Shown here one piece after another: positions 11,220-21,692 of a stretch of DNA of 64,000 nucleotides. The translations under genes and the position numbers were made by a program. Source of the DNA: Sanderia malayensis (taxonomy: Eukaryota > Cnidaria > Scyphozoa > Semaeostomeae > Pelagiidae); assembly GCA_013076295.1 (NCBI GenBank), contig RQOL01000711.1:1-64000 (forward strand). Direction: 5' to 3'. Positions within the stretch are counted from its first letter, which is position 1. Every line of letters starts with the position of its first letter. Under the pieces are notes generated by a model. That model had not been told where the DNA came from. It saw only the letters and a list, made by a program, of their open reading frames with translations, and searched no databases.

Positions 11220-12811
11220 TTGGTAGTAACCAAAACTAAATTCTCTTTCAAAACAGTCACCTCAGATGAAATTGAGAAAATAATAGCCGTCATACCACCA
11301 AACAAGGCTCATGGACATAATAATGTCGATGTTAGGTCTCTGAAAGCTGCATGTAGTTTGTTATCATCATCAATTGCTAAACTGGTTAATCTGTCAATAG
11401 CTACAGCATGTGTGCCAGATACATGGAAGATCTCAATGGTCAGTCCAATCCATAAAGGTGGCTCAAAGGAAGACATAGAAAATTGTAGACCAATTTCGCT
11501 ATTGCCTCTGTTGTAAAAAGTCCTTGTAAAAGCAATATGCAAAAAACTTTTACAATATGCTGAGGAGACCAAAATACTCCAGAAATATTTCTCAGGGTTC
11601 AGGAAACATCACTCTACTCAAAAAGCTCTATTAGGAATATCTGACGATCTCTTGGGTAACATGGATAAAGGACTAGTAGCTGCTCTTATCCTGATGGATT
11701 TAAGTAAAGCTTTCGACACTTTAGACCATGGGATACTGTTATCAAAACTAGTTAAATATGGCTTTGACCCTCATGCAATATTCTGGTTCAACAGCTATCT
11801 CAACAGGAGAAAACAGTATGTTAAGATCAATACAGCAGTCTCAGAAGCAGCAAACATTAAACTTGGTGTTCCGCAAGGGTTTGTTCTTGGGCCAGTCTTA
11901 TTCATCTTATATTTAAACGATATGCCAGCAGTCGTCAAAAATGTTTCCCAGCCATCTCCACTTGCAACCACCATACATAGCTATGCAGATGACACGCAAA
12001 GCTATACATCAGGTAAACCGTCAGAATTACCAGCAATTTTGTGTCAAATCAAGGAAGACACCAATACCATCATTGACTGGCTGACCGAAAATAAATAAAA
12101 GCAAATCCGACGAAATTTAAATATATGTTGATTGGCACACCTGTTTTGTTGAACAAAATCCTAGATATTTTGAAGGAAATCAAAATAAAAGGTGCAAACT
12201 TGCCTTGTGTCTCTGAGGCAAAAAATCTTGGTGTTACATTTGACAGCTCTCTCAAATGGAATCATCACATTGAAGATGTTAGGAAACGCTGCAATGGCAA
12301 GCTCATTGCCCTGAGCTACTTAAGAAACATGATGAGTGAAAAGACTTTTGCAAGTGTAGTTCAAGCCACTGCATTATCAGTAATAGACTATTGTGATCTG
12401 GTCTACGGCAATGCTGCTCAGTGTGTCTTATCAAAGCTGTAAAAATCTCAGAACTTGGCTGCTCGAATTGTCACTGGGGTTAAGAAATATGAACATGTAT
12501 CCCCAGCCTTAATTAGGCTAAATTGGGTACAATTGTAAGAAAGACGCCTACAGCACCGATTAAATTTTATGCACAAATGTATAAATGGAGTCGCTCCTGC
12601 CTATTTGACTGATTTTTTTGGAAGAAACATTGATATTCATTCGTACAATACAAGAAACAAAAATCTATTGACCTTGCCTCGAGCTGTATCAAGTAGTGGC
12701 CAGCGAATGTTTATGTACAAAGGCGCAAACGACTTCAACAAACTACGAACTAACATTAAAATGAGGAAAATCATCGCAAATACAAAACTGTTGTTATATT
12801 GCTGTTTATAA
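11220..12811 (+). pseudogene. LINE reverse transcriptase and C-terminal region
   Basis: Reverse transcriptase motifs are recognisable in order: IPPNKAHGHNNVDVRSLK, WKISMVSPIHKGG, NCRPISLLP, ILMDLSKAFDTLDHGILLSK, LGVPQGFVLGPVLFILYLND and the catalytic SYADDTQSY. The C-terminal part follows with NLGVTFDSSLKWNHHI, SVIDYCDLVYGNA and YNTRNKNLLTLPR. Stops at 11514, 12098, 12440 and about 12536 break it. The order and the C-terminal motifs point to the CR1/L2 group rather than RTE or L1. Confidence 0.88.
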
Positions 12812-12917
12812 TTATGTTAGATCCTCTTAATAATTAACAACACTTTTTAATTGGGGTCATACAGGCTGTTTATCTAATATTAGACTAGAGACTAAAACGC
12901 ACTCTCGGGCTGAACAT

Positions 12918-14480
12918 ATGCAACCACATGAATGCAGGAAACTTAAAAGTAGATTGAATTCAGCTAAAAAGCTATTTCAGGCAAATCCACTAGACCCACA
13001 ATATAGATTAAATTTTGTGCAGGTAAGGAAAGAGTACAAACGCTGCCTTAGAAAATTTGAAAAATCCTTCAGAAAATCACTGACAGACCAGTTGTTAGAC
13101 TTAGAGGGAAAAGACCCTAAATCATTTTGGAAAATAATAAATGACATGAGATCCTGGGGTAGCTATAAAAATGACCCAGGTGATTCCATTAAGCCCAGTC
13201 AATGGGTTAATCATTTCAAAGCCCTATTCAGTGATAATCAAAACAGTGCAAACAAAGAAGAAACCAAAGCAAAACTTGCAGAACTAGAGAAAAAACCCAG
13301 TTTTTGTCAATCTGATTTCCATATTAAAAAGAGTGAAATTTTAGAAGCTGTTGAAAAACTGAAATTGAATAAATCACCAGGTCCTGATAAAATGCTCAGT
13401 GAATTTATTATCTATGGCAAAGAAGAACTTATTGAACCGCTTTGTAAACTGTTCAACATGATTTTTAGAGCAGTTGTACAGCCATTAGAATGGGCATTAA
13501 ACTTTCATCGCCCCATCCATAAAAAGGGTGACATATCAAGCCCAGACAATTACAGGGGCATAGCAGTTAACTCCTGCTTTAGTAAATTATACAGCCTAAT
13601 TCTCCTAAAGAGACAAGAAGTAGAAATATCTCTTAAATGTCCTATCTCTATGAACCAAATTTGGTTCCAAAAAGGTAAACGAACAGCTGATCACACCTTT
13701 GTATTAAAAACACTGATTGACAAGGTAATTAGAAAACAAAAGAGAAAACTCTACACAGTATTCATAGACTTCAGAAAGGCATATGACACAATTAATAGAG
13801 ACCTTCTACTTCTGAAACTACAGGAGAAAAATATTGTTAGGCGAAAAGGTTTACTTTACAAAAATTTCAAGTCAATTTATGAAAACATAAACTATTGTAT
13901 AAAAACACAAGTGGGCTTTCTTGACCCAACCATTAGTGAAATTGGGCTTAGGCAGGGATGTGTTCTGAGCCCACTGCTTTTTAACGTCTATATTGATGAT
14001 ATGAAACGTTTATTTACCAGGGATTGCGACCCAGTTCACCTTGATGGGATCGCTGTTAACCACCTTCTGTATGCTGATGATTTAATTGTTATGTCCCGTA
14101 CAGCTGATGGCCTAAAAAAGTCCTTGAAAAAAATTGAGGAGTATTGCACTAGATGGAAACTCTCTATAAACATTGAAAAAGTTTATGATATTTAATGCCC
14201 AAGGAAGACTTACAACAGAAGAAAAATTTAAGATTTCAGGCCAAGACCTTAATTTTCTACAGCAATACTGTTACTTAGGGATAGATATTTCAGCAGGTGG
14301 GAGCTTCACAGCTGCTGAAAAGATCCTAAAAGAAAAGGGCATGAAAGCTCTCTACCCCATTGTTGACACAATTTTTAAATTTAACCTTAATCCATCAAAA
14401 ACTATCTTGTTATTTAATCATTTAATCAAACCTATAGCCACATACGGATCTGAACTACTTGCCCCCTTTACTAAACATCA
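12918..14480 (+). pseudogene. LINE reverse transcriptase (clade uncertain, not CR1/L2)
   Basis: A linker KDPKSFWKIINDMRSWG leads into the polymerase. Motifs are KLNKSPGPDKMLSEF, RPIHKKGDISSPDNYRGI, FIDFRKAYDTINRDLLLLK, GLRQGCVLSPLLFNVYIDDM and the active-site LLYADDLIVMS. The thumb follows (YLGIDISAGGSFTAAEKILK, ATYGSELLAP). There is one frame change near 14173-14195. It is more intact than the LINE upstream. The RQGCVLSPLLFN and YGSE motifs occur in RTE-like and related clades; I cannot assign the clade without a tree. Confidence 0.87.
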
Positions 14481-14489
14481 ATTAGACAC

Positions 14490-15631
14490 TAGACTCATTA
14501 CATTGCGTCCCTGTGTTTTTGCTCTTCGCTCCACCAACAGGGACTTATCACATTTGAGTATCAAAAATCGGAACTCGGGAACAAATTTTTGTTCCTCCAT
14601 TCGCAGAGCAGGATTTCAAAATCCGCCGTTCTGATTGGCCTATTCAAATATTTTCATCGATATCGAGGCCAATAACGGCGTTTGTGTCAAAAATGCTTAC
14701 CCCCTGGTTTTCACGTGTAGCTTTGCATGGCATGAAACTATAACATTTTCAAATGAAGTTATAAAGGAATTTTCCAGAACGAAGGCAAATGTATCTATGA
14801 ATTTTTTGAAACAGTGATGGATAAGGGCGGAGCTGTTTAGAAAGATTTTCAGCGACTTTTATATGAGAAAAGTTGTGAAGGAAGTAATGAATTTCAACTG
14901 GTTCAGGAAAGACATTTTGTTTGGCGTTTTCCATGGAATTGTTTTGGTTTTTAAAGGGACCTGCGAATAGGCCGGTATTTTGCAGCTCAAAACATTCCTC
15001 CAAATTGTTGATAGAATTTGCTTTACAGTCATTAAGGGTTTGGCTTTGTTTATTTGTGAAACCTTTTCCTTTGCATTGACACAGCAATTAATTTGTTGAT
15101 AGCAGGACTTGCAAAAGTATCGAATGTTTCGAAAACCTTTACTTTTTCAACCATTTGAATTTACGAGTTCTACATCTTCAACCCGAGAAATCTGAAAAGT
15201 CCTCCTTGCCGTGTAGCTACAACTCTACAATTTACGCAATAAGCTTACTGCTTTAATTTCGATACGTTTACTCTCATTGCTTCACCAACATGTTTTCCCA
15301 ATAAAAATCAAGTTATCGCCTCAAGTTCTCCTCTGTATTTGGTTTGTTTTCAATATTCAATGCCACAGGTGTCCCTCGGACTGCACTGACGCAAGTGGGT
15401 TTTTAATTCATATCAAATATTATCCCGCCAACCAAACCTGCAAAGCAGACAGGCATCCCTACAGATCATTCTTCTGGATTCAATTTGTAAGGGGGTCGTG
15501 TCATGAAAAATTTAATAATAAATGAAATCGAGGCCAATCATTTTTGTCCGGTTTTCGCAATAGCAATGTGATAAGTCCCTGTTGGGTGGCGAGGGTCGAG
15601 CTAAGCACAGGGACGCCATGTAATGAGTCTA
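14490..15631. mobile_element. long-TIR non-autonomous element, Mutator-like, with 9-bp target duplication
   Basis: The 1142-bp element has imperfect inverted repeats of about 70 bp: TAGACTCATTACATKGCGTC at the tip and CAACAGGGACTTATCACATT further in (14538-14557 and 15565-15584). It is flanked by an exact 9-bp direct repeat ATTAGACAC at 14481-14489 and 15632-15640. Long TIRs plus a 9-bp duplication fit Mutator-like elements. It has no transposase; the short ORFs inside show no domain. It sits in the reverse transcriptase gene of the second LINE. Confidence 0.85.
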
Positions 15632-16369
15632 ATTAGACACCCTCCTTAAAGATAACGAAATGCTCAACGAATATGCATTAAAGTCAGAAGCTGAAATTGT
15701 TGGGGAGATGAACCGTAGTAAGTCTGGGGAATTTGGCATGACGCCGTTTTTACATCATTGGAGCATGCGTAGTGGGGCTTTACAAAGCGCGGAAATTTCA
15801 AACTTGCGAAGGACAGAAGTGAAAGTTTAATGGCGGTGAGCAGCAGGGGAGCTGCGGTGCAAGATTAAAGTGTTAAAGTACACAAACGGAAAAAGGGATT
15901 GTATGAGAACTGCGTATGTATTCATTTCACTACCAAAGTGTTGACTTGATATTAATGAACTATACGTCGAATTATCAACAATACTTTGTGGGAAGGAATG
16001 AGGCCATCAAGTTGCATTTATGTATGCTTGCATGTGAATAATAATATGCATCAAGTGACCAAGTGAAAATGAAATGACGATTTGTAAGAGCTCTCATCCA
16101 CTATAAAGAATATGCTCCTCAGAAATAAATTTGACCAAGTACAGAGGTTTCTCAACTTTTCATTGATGAGAGTTGAATTTCTTACAAATACTTTGTTAAT
16201 TAAAAATTTGTAAAGCGGACTGATTTTGTCAGGACTCTAACCATTGATCTGCCTAGCAAGGGTAGCCCTACAAAGGAGCAGGTAGTGCTCCAGCTAGTAA
16301 AGCTCTAATGGGTCGAAGAGTTACACAAGCATCTTCACCACGTCAAGATCACAGTCCATGAAGATGTCT

Positions 16370-16490
16370 ATTTACAAACTGAATCAAAGAAAACCACCAG
16401 GTCAACAAAACAGAATGTGAACAAACATTTATTTACAAACTGAACCAAACAGAACCACCAAGTCAACAAAACAGATTCTTAAGAAACATT
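16370..16490. repeat. two tandem copies of a ~61-bp unit
   Basis: Both units read TATTTACAAACTGAAYCAAA, then ACCACCARGTCAACAAAACAG and a divergent tail ending AACATT. They lie downstream of the zinc-finger gene inside the inverted-repeat element and may be subterminal binding sites or a 3' UTR duplication. Confidence 0.8.
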
Positions 16491-16541
16491 TATGAACAAC
16501 AGTATTCACCATATAATTACATTTGACAAGTCCATGTGATT

Positions 16542-17620
16542 TCATTCAACTATATTTTGTAAAGACACCCACTCTTCAAATGTGAGAAGGTTTGACACTG
16601 CTTTCAGTGGCGGCGCCAGCTCCAAAAAAGGTGGGGGGGGGGATTTTTTTCCCGGGCGGGCAAGAAGTTTTTAAAAATTGTGTCTTGCTGTTGTAGGGAA
16701 ACATGACGTGCCGAAGGCACGCGCGCAATGGCCGGAGGCCGTTGCCTAACACAGCTGGGGGTCTGGGGGGCGCTGTAAGCCCCCCAGCGGGTCCAGGGCA
16801 GTGTCCTGGTAGGGGAAGCTCTCGGGATTTCGTCATTTCTGAGGTCTCAAAATGGCTTAGGATCCTTTGACTTCTCTTTCTGCATACATTGAAGTAACCC
16901 TTTTGTGTATTACATGGAAATAATCTTGCGACACAATTCACAGACCGTAGGCCTACCCCCCCCCCAATTTTCTCATCGGATTTGCATGAATCTCAGAGAC
17001 CATCTTTCTGAAAAAGCGGGGGGGACTAGTCCCCCCCCATTCCCCCCCCTGGTGCCGCCACTGACTGCTTCACTATTATCAGCATGGTAAGAAAGAGTAC
17101 TTTTATGATGTAAAGGTGAAATGGCTGGTAGAGAGAAGACAACATTTCCTGGCTTTGAAGACAAAGGAGTTGACACCTTACTTTTCTTAACAATAGCACT
17201 TCGTCTAGGGCTAAATGGGGAAGAAAAAATGCATTCCAGGGCAGGACCACCAACCGAACTGATCGATGCTGATGTCATTGATGGAACACCTTCTGTGGTT
17301 GTTGTAATTGTTTCACTGCTTATTGATACAGATTGACAACAAGCAAGTGTTGTCATTGATGGGCAGACAGAGTGGGTATCCAGAGTGCTAAAACATGGGG
17401 AGCTAGCCTCTTCTGTTCCATAACCTTCAAATTCCTCTCCATGCTTATGTCTTGTATGTTTCTCCATTCTGGTTGTCGCTAAACCTCTCATGGTCATTGG
17501 GCAAAACTTACAATGGTAGTGGCCCTCTATGTGATTGCATTCTGAGTACTCACAAGTTCTGCCTTTTCTTGTGCTTTTACTGTAAAATCTGTAGTAGTCC
17601 TGCACCCGAAACCCTGACAT
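16542..17620 (-). pseudogene. small zinc-finger protein gene split by a hAT derivative
   Basis: The minus-strand frame starts at 17620 and runs to 17064, then is cut by the 459-bp insert at 16605-17063. If the insert and one 8-bp repeat are removed the frame continues, ending at a stop at 16542-16544 after TFEEWVSLQNIVE, for a length of about 203 residues. Residues ~20-60 form a zinc finger: CEYSECNHIEGHYHCKFCPM followed by TRMEKHTRHKHG, a C2H2/BED-like pattern with CxxC and HxxxxH. The rest is Ser/Thr-rich. It is the only gene in the element at 15717-18381. It may be a DNA-binding accessory or a captured host exon; function unknown. Confidence 0.6.
16605..17063 (-). mobile_element. 459-bp internally deleted derivative of the hAT at 4256-7798
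   Basis: TIRs CAGTGGCGGCGCCAG (16605-16619) and its inverse with one change (17049-17063). The flanking 8-bp repeat is ACTGCTTT at 16597-16604 and ACTGCTTC at 17064-17071. On the minus strand it consists of about 150 bp matching the left end of the autonomous element (4256-4400) joined to about 300 bp matching its right end (7490-7798), with the transposase gene missing. It could be mobilised in trans by the transposase at 4673-7241. Confidence 0.92.
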
Positions 17621-18381
17621 GGCGAGTTCCTCTATCCTTAGCTATCTTCAATTATATTTTATTAAATTTTTATCTTCTTTTCTTTTTAAATTTTTATTCC
17701 AACTCTTTACTCTTACTAAATTGTCGATGAAACACGTATCTAAATTATTGAGTAATTTATCTGGATCGCTCTGTAATATATGCTATGATATAATATTAGA
17801 TGCTATGATATAATATATTATTATGGTATAATGTAAAGTACTAATTCTATTTTATGTTATGACTTATTTTGATACACTATAGGGTCCTGGCTCGAAAACA
17901 GTTTCGGCTCTCTCAGCATCCTAGACAACTATTTCTTCAAAATTATGCTGTAATTCTATATACTTCTATAATTATCTTTTAATTCCCTAAATTTTAAACC
18001 TTAATTAATTGTTGCTAAATTATATCAATCTGAATTTAAGCTAAGGCACTGTCGGTCAAACAAGAATAGACAAGTATTACTCACAGGCCTTCTACAGCGA
18101 ATTTGTGCTGCCAAGCCATTTCCTCGCTATCTAGACCAATGCTCCCCATCTAACTGACCAATTAGAAAGCTATCCAACCGGTCCAATGGAACACTAAACC
18201 CTAAAGAAATCCGAAATGGAAATCCTTTTAATGCAACAAAAGCACAACCTTGGCCTAAAGAACCCAAAACGCGGAACAAAATTCCAGTTCAGCGCACGTG
18301 CGCTGCTTATCATCATGACACATTTGCACTACATTCTACGCATGCTCCAATGATGTAAGTTTTGATTGGCTCAGACTTACT

Positions 18382-19330
18382 CGATTTTTCATTATTTAGA
18401 ACAATACCGGCCAAGACTCATCTCCCCAACAAGAAAAGGTATATATAAAGTTTTGTAAAATAATCTTAGGTTTGAAAAGAAACTGCCCAACAGTAGCAGT
18501 AATTGGTGAGTTAGGTGAGTCTCCCGTAAAATTATATATGCTAGCTGCAATGGTGAAATTTTGGCACAGACTTTCAACTCTAAGTGATAACTCTCTCGAC
18601 CAATTAGCTTTCAATGAAAACGGAAGGCTTCCTGAAGATAAAAATGATTGGCTAAGCACTATTAAATTCATCCTGAAACTAACTGGCATGGAAAGCACTT
18701 ATAATATTCCAAACCAAGTCTGCAGTGATGTACTTTACAAAAGAACCTTTACAAAACTTAGAGAGCTTTTTCGTAATACTTGGTGTAAAACTGTATGCCA
18801 ATCATCAGATAATAGTAAAAATAACCCTGAACTACGACCTATAAACTATTCAAGAAAGAGTATAAACCAGAAACTTATCTAAATCTCCCTCAATTTAAAT
18901 ACAGGAAGCTAATTGCCAAATTTCGATGCAGTGATCACCAACTTAGAATTGAAACTGGCAGACACCAAAAAGTAAAATTATCAAAGCGAACATACAATGT
19001 GTGTAAATCTGATAAACTGGAAAATGAAATTCATTTTCTAATAGAGTTCGAGGCATATCATGACTTAAGAAAGAAGTTTCTTGGAATTAATCTAGATAAG
19101 GTGTTAACTGTGACACAAATAGAGGCCATATTCATTGAAATTTTGTCTAGCCGGCATTTTGACCAAAAAGTAAATTTTGGAAGATTTTTGGAATATGCCA
19201 CAGAACGTAGAGCACCAAGGCTAGTATATATACATTCAGAAGATATCGATCTTAACTGGCCTCAAAAGACCATGTATGTTACCATAGCCCCAAATACTAT
19301 ACTTTTTTATATTTGTTACTATTCTTTTTA
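18382..19330 (+). pseudogene. C-terminal domain of the second LINE
   Basis: The frame opens at KTHLPNKKRYIKFCKIILGL and continues with VAVIGELGESPVKLYML and VKFWHRLSTLSDNS, the motif block normally found C-terminal to the reverse transcriptase in this LINE type. A second open part (18999-19331) contains NVCKSDKLENEIHFLIE, a degraded Cys/His motif region. Its position and frame show it belongs with 12918-14480. Confidence 0.75.
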
Positions 19331-20208
19331 GTTTTTAGTTTTATATACTATTATCGTTATGTTTAGGCCGTATATAATTAATTGTATTGTATTGCGCTTT
19401 TTAATACAATGAAAAAATGATAATGTTCTAATATACCAGCTTTGAAGCTGCAAATATATTGCACACCCCCATATATAATAAATGAACAGAAAGAAAGATT
19501 ATTTGGATACTACATCTATTTATTCAAACTCTCAAGGAGAATCTATTGGATATTTTGCAAAATAAAAAGAACCCAGTTAAGATTTCAACAAAATTGATTA
19601 GCTACAAAGTTGTTCAACTCTTTGAGATTTAGCTTATTAACTTTATTTCTTATTTTCCTTCTGTTTTCAAAAACATTTTCTCTAAAAATCCTCTAAAAGA
19701 AATAAACACAGGAATAAAAATATTTAATTCAATATGTTAAAGCAGAGAGACTGAAGCATGCAAAAGAGACTGTTATACCTCTAACTAAAGCTAGGTGCAT
19801 GTTGGATATTATTGTAGTAGGATATATCTTAGGAAGAAAAACTCGGAAAGGGTCACCAACCATTTATGTCATTAATATATCAATATTCAAATTGAATACC
19901 TAATGTCCATACTTCAAGTGTGGACATTAGGTACTACTTGACAGTCGATTACGCCACCTTTCGAATGATGATGTAATAATTAGCCAATCATCAGTCGATT
20001 ACGCCACCTTTCAAATGATAATGTCATCTTCGTTATCAATCTAATCCTTGACTAACTTACAACCCCTCTATCTCTTATTCCTGCAGATTCCACGTAGAAA
20101 TCCACATGTGACGCAAAATAGCATCATAGTTGGTAGTAGAAATATCTTGATCATTAACAATCTAATTTTGTATATTTGTTCTAATAGTCTCATTTTGAAA
20201 TGTTAGCT
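19331..20208. other. AT-rich region with a hairpin and a short direct repeat
   Basis: No gene. CCTAATGTCCA at 19899-19909 pairs with TGGACATTAGG at 19921-19931 (perfect 11-bp stem). A ~34-bp unit beginning CAGTCGATTACGCCACC occurs at 19942 and again at 19992, a 50-bp period. These could be remnants of element termini. Confidence 0.6.
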
Positions 20209-20550
20209 TCAAGCTCTCACTCTAGTTATCTTTATAGGCCTATTTGCACCTCGTCTACCTTTCATACGCTTCTTCCGCACCTGCTTCCTTCGTATTCCTC
20301 CCTTTCGACCACCTTGCATTTTCCTCATGGTTGTGTCTAAACCATATCCAGCTGCAACGATTGCTCCACCCTTTGCAGCTTTATTAGCACCTTTTAATAC
20401 TAACTTCGATGGATTCGCTTTCTCCCCCTCCGACCTTGAGCCATTATAATTATTATCATTATAATCAAATGGATTCCTTATATAGACTCTTCTATGCACA
20501 AATAAAACACACACACATAATTCATCCAAAAAAATCATTTTGGGGTATAT
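20209..20550 (-). CDS. small basic protein, unclassified
   Basis: The minus-strand frame gives RRVYIRNPFDYNDNNYNG, then an Ala/Gly segment (KGANKAAKGGAIVAAGYGL) and a strongly basic C-terminus (RRKQVRKKRMKGRRGANR). The Met near 20541 starts a protein of about 110 residues with a hydrophobic lead; a TTTGTGCATAG acceptor just before RRVY could instead join an upstream exon. A glycine/alanine stretch followed by an Arg/Lys-rich tail suits a nucleic-acid-binding or virion-core-like protein of a Polinton-type element, but that is speculation. It overlaps the ORF at 20522-20788 in another frame. Confidence 0.35.
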   Translation of the reverse strand: MYPKMIFLDELCVCVLFVHRRVYIRNPFDYNDNNYNGSRSEGEKANPSKLVLKGANKAAKGGAIVAAGYGLDTTMRKMQGGRKGGIRRKQVRKKRMKGRRGANRPIKITRVRA

Positions 20551-20788
20551 CAACATCATGATACTTAATGATATGAAGCAAACAATCTGCCCATAAACTA
20601 GCAACGTCATATTGTTTCTTTGAAACATGATATATAACTTGCTTCTCTGCCCAAAGCAGTATCACAGCAAACCATCCTATGTTCCCACACCCAACAGAAA
20701 AACTTTCTCTGAACAATGCCTTCAATACATCATTAATTCCATTCATCTTCTTTTCTTGACGCGACTTGAGCAAAGTGTTGTTGATCAT
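20522..20788 (-). CDS. hypothetical 88-residue protein with weak Bcl-2 BH1-like stretch
   Basis: The minus-strand frame reads ALFRESFSVGCGNIGWFAVI and then WADCLLHIIKYHDVDIPQND. The G-N-I-G-W-F segment in a hydrophobic helix, after an FRES stretch, loosely resembles the BH1 region of Bcl-2-fold proteins, but the usual Trp-Gly-Arg is not kept and no BH2 is evident. The start could be at either of two Mets (20788 or 20743). Its neighbour is the basic protein at 20209-20550. I do not assign a function. Confidence 0.25.
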   Translation of the reverse strand: MINNTLLKSRQEKKMNGINDVLKALFRESFSVGCGNIGWFAVILLWAEKQVIYHVSKKQYDVASLWADCLLHIIKYHDVDIPQNDFFG

Positions 20789-21015
20789 CTAGATTGACGT
20801 TTATGCGTGCACATTCCAGAAACCTATGTAAATTACCGTATCCTCCTCTTCCAAGATACGGACGTCAAACTTGCACCTTTGTATCAATACCTATTCTACA
20901 TCTGAAATGCTCCTTCAAATAAAACAATAGTAAATTTTTTTTGATAAAAATGATCTCAAACCATTAATTATAATACATGCCAATGTTAACAACGTCTTTG
21001 CAACTGAAGTAATAA

Positions 21016-21228
21016 GTGAAATGGAACGTTTTTATAGATTTTGAATGTGTAGCGAACCTTTCGAACGACGATTCGAACAATGATGCAATCGATTGTCGAT
21101 TAGTTAATGATGTAATGTTTCTAAAAATAGATGTGGTGAACTGGTTTAAACAGGTTTATTACCTGCTGATGCTATCTTCAAATGATGAGGTGATCATTAG
21201 AATGGTGATGCTATCAATGGTTATATAA
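21016..21228 (+). CDS. hypothetical short ORF
   Basis: A 70-residue frame (MKWNVFIDFECVANL...) with no recognised domain. The next plus-strand frames at about 21280-21390 and 21411-21692 have natural amino-acid composition, so the three may be exons or fragments of one unrecognised gene broken by stops. Low confidence. Confidence 0.2.
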   Translation: MKWNVFIDFECVANLSNDDSNNDAIDCRLVNDVMFLKIDVVNWFKQVYYLLMLSSNDEVIIRMVMLSMVI

Positions 21229-21281
21229 AGAGGTGGTTGCGATCATTGGACCATTTGAAGCTTGGAGAGAAGGTGGACAAC

Positions 21282-21692
21282 ATGTATCAGTTTAATAAAA
21301 CAGTTCCTTTTACCAATGAAGTAACAGGTTGTGAAGATGAATATTTTATTAACAGTGATTACATGGAAATTATTTAATCATTTAATACAGATAAAGAGGA
21401 TTATTCATCGATGATTCATTTGAATACATACTACGAAGCTTTCCTTGAGTATGTAATTGGAATAAATGGCTATGTATCAAAACCATTAGCTTTACCTTGG
21501 GAACGAATACATAAAAAGGGAAATGATACCTTAGCAGCAAAGATCAATCGTTTGTATGATACTAACATCAACATGGATGAAGATATTTTGGATGAAAATG
21601 TATTGACCATATTTTATGCTTTTATTGAGATCATCATAACACAAATTTACTTTGATTATACACTTAGCTCCAATAAGTATGGAAACGCCTGA
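21282..21692 (+). pseudogene. unrecognised ORF pair running into the palindrome
   Basis: An ATG near 21282 opens MYQFNKTVPFTNEVTGCEDE up to a TAA near 21380. The frame at 21411 continues with MIHLNTYYEAFLEYVIGING and LPWERIHKKGNDTLAAKINR. The C-terminal part is in the left arm of the palindrome that starts at 21601. It looks protein-like but matches no family I know. The palindrome MITE inserted at 21661 truncates it. Confidence 0.3.

Larger units (their letters stand above)
9908..12830 (+). mobile_element. CR1/L2-like non-LTR retrotransposon (LINE), decayed
   Basis: Plus-strand endonuclease, reverse transcriptase and CR1/L2-type C-terminal segments occur in order but in several frames. Stops fall between 10262 and 12569. 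It lies directly behind the 259-bp insertion and a copia remnant, and ends in AT-rich DNA near 12830 before a second LINE starts. No poly-A tail or target duplication was identified, so the ends are approximate. Confidence 0.85.
15717..18381 (-). mobile_element. inverted-repeat element carrying a zinc-finger gene
   Basis: Inverted repeats bound the segment: AGTAAGTCTG at 15717-15726 against 18372-18381, and a 22-bp block starting TACATCATTGGAGCATG at 15751-15772 against 18336-18357. LINE coding lies on both sides. No clean target duplication was found, so the exact ends are uncertain. Inside are a minus-strand zinc-finger gene (16542-17620), a nested hAT derivative (16605-17063) and a twofold 61-bp repeat. 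No transposase domain was recognised. Confidence 0.65.
12890..19400 (+). mobile_element. second LINE, split by two nested insertions
   Basis: Reverse transcriptase coding runs from 12918 to about 14481. It is interrupted by the inverted-repeat element 14490-15631, resumes for a short stretch (15632-15716), is interrupted again by 15717-18381, and its C-terminal domain follows at 18382-19330. After removal of the first insert and one 9-bp repeat the LINE frame stays open across the joint. The last bases (19340-19400) are AT-rich and non-coding. The endonuclease part is missing, so it is 5' truncated. Confidence 0.8.
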
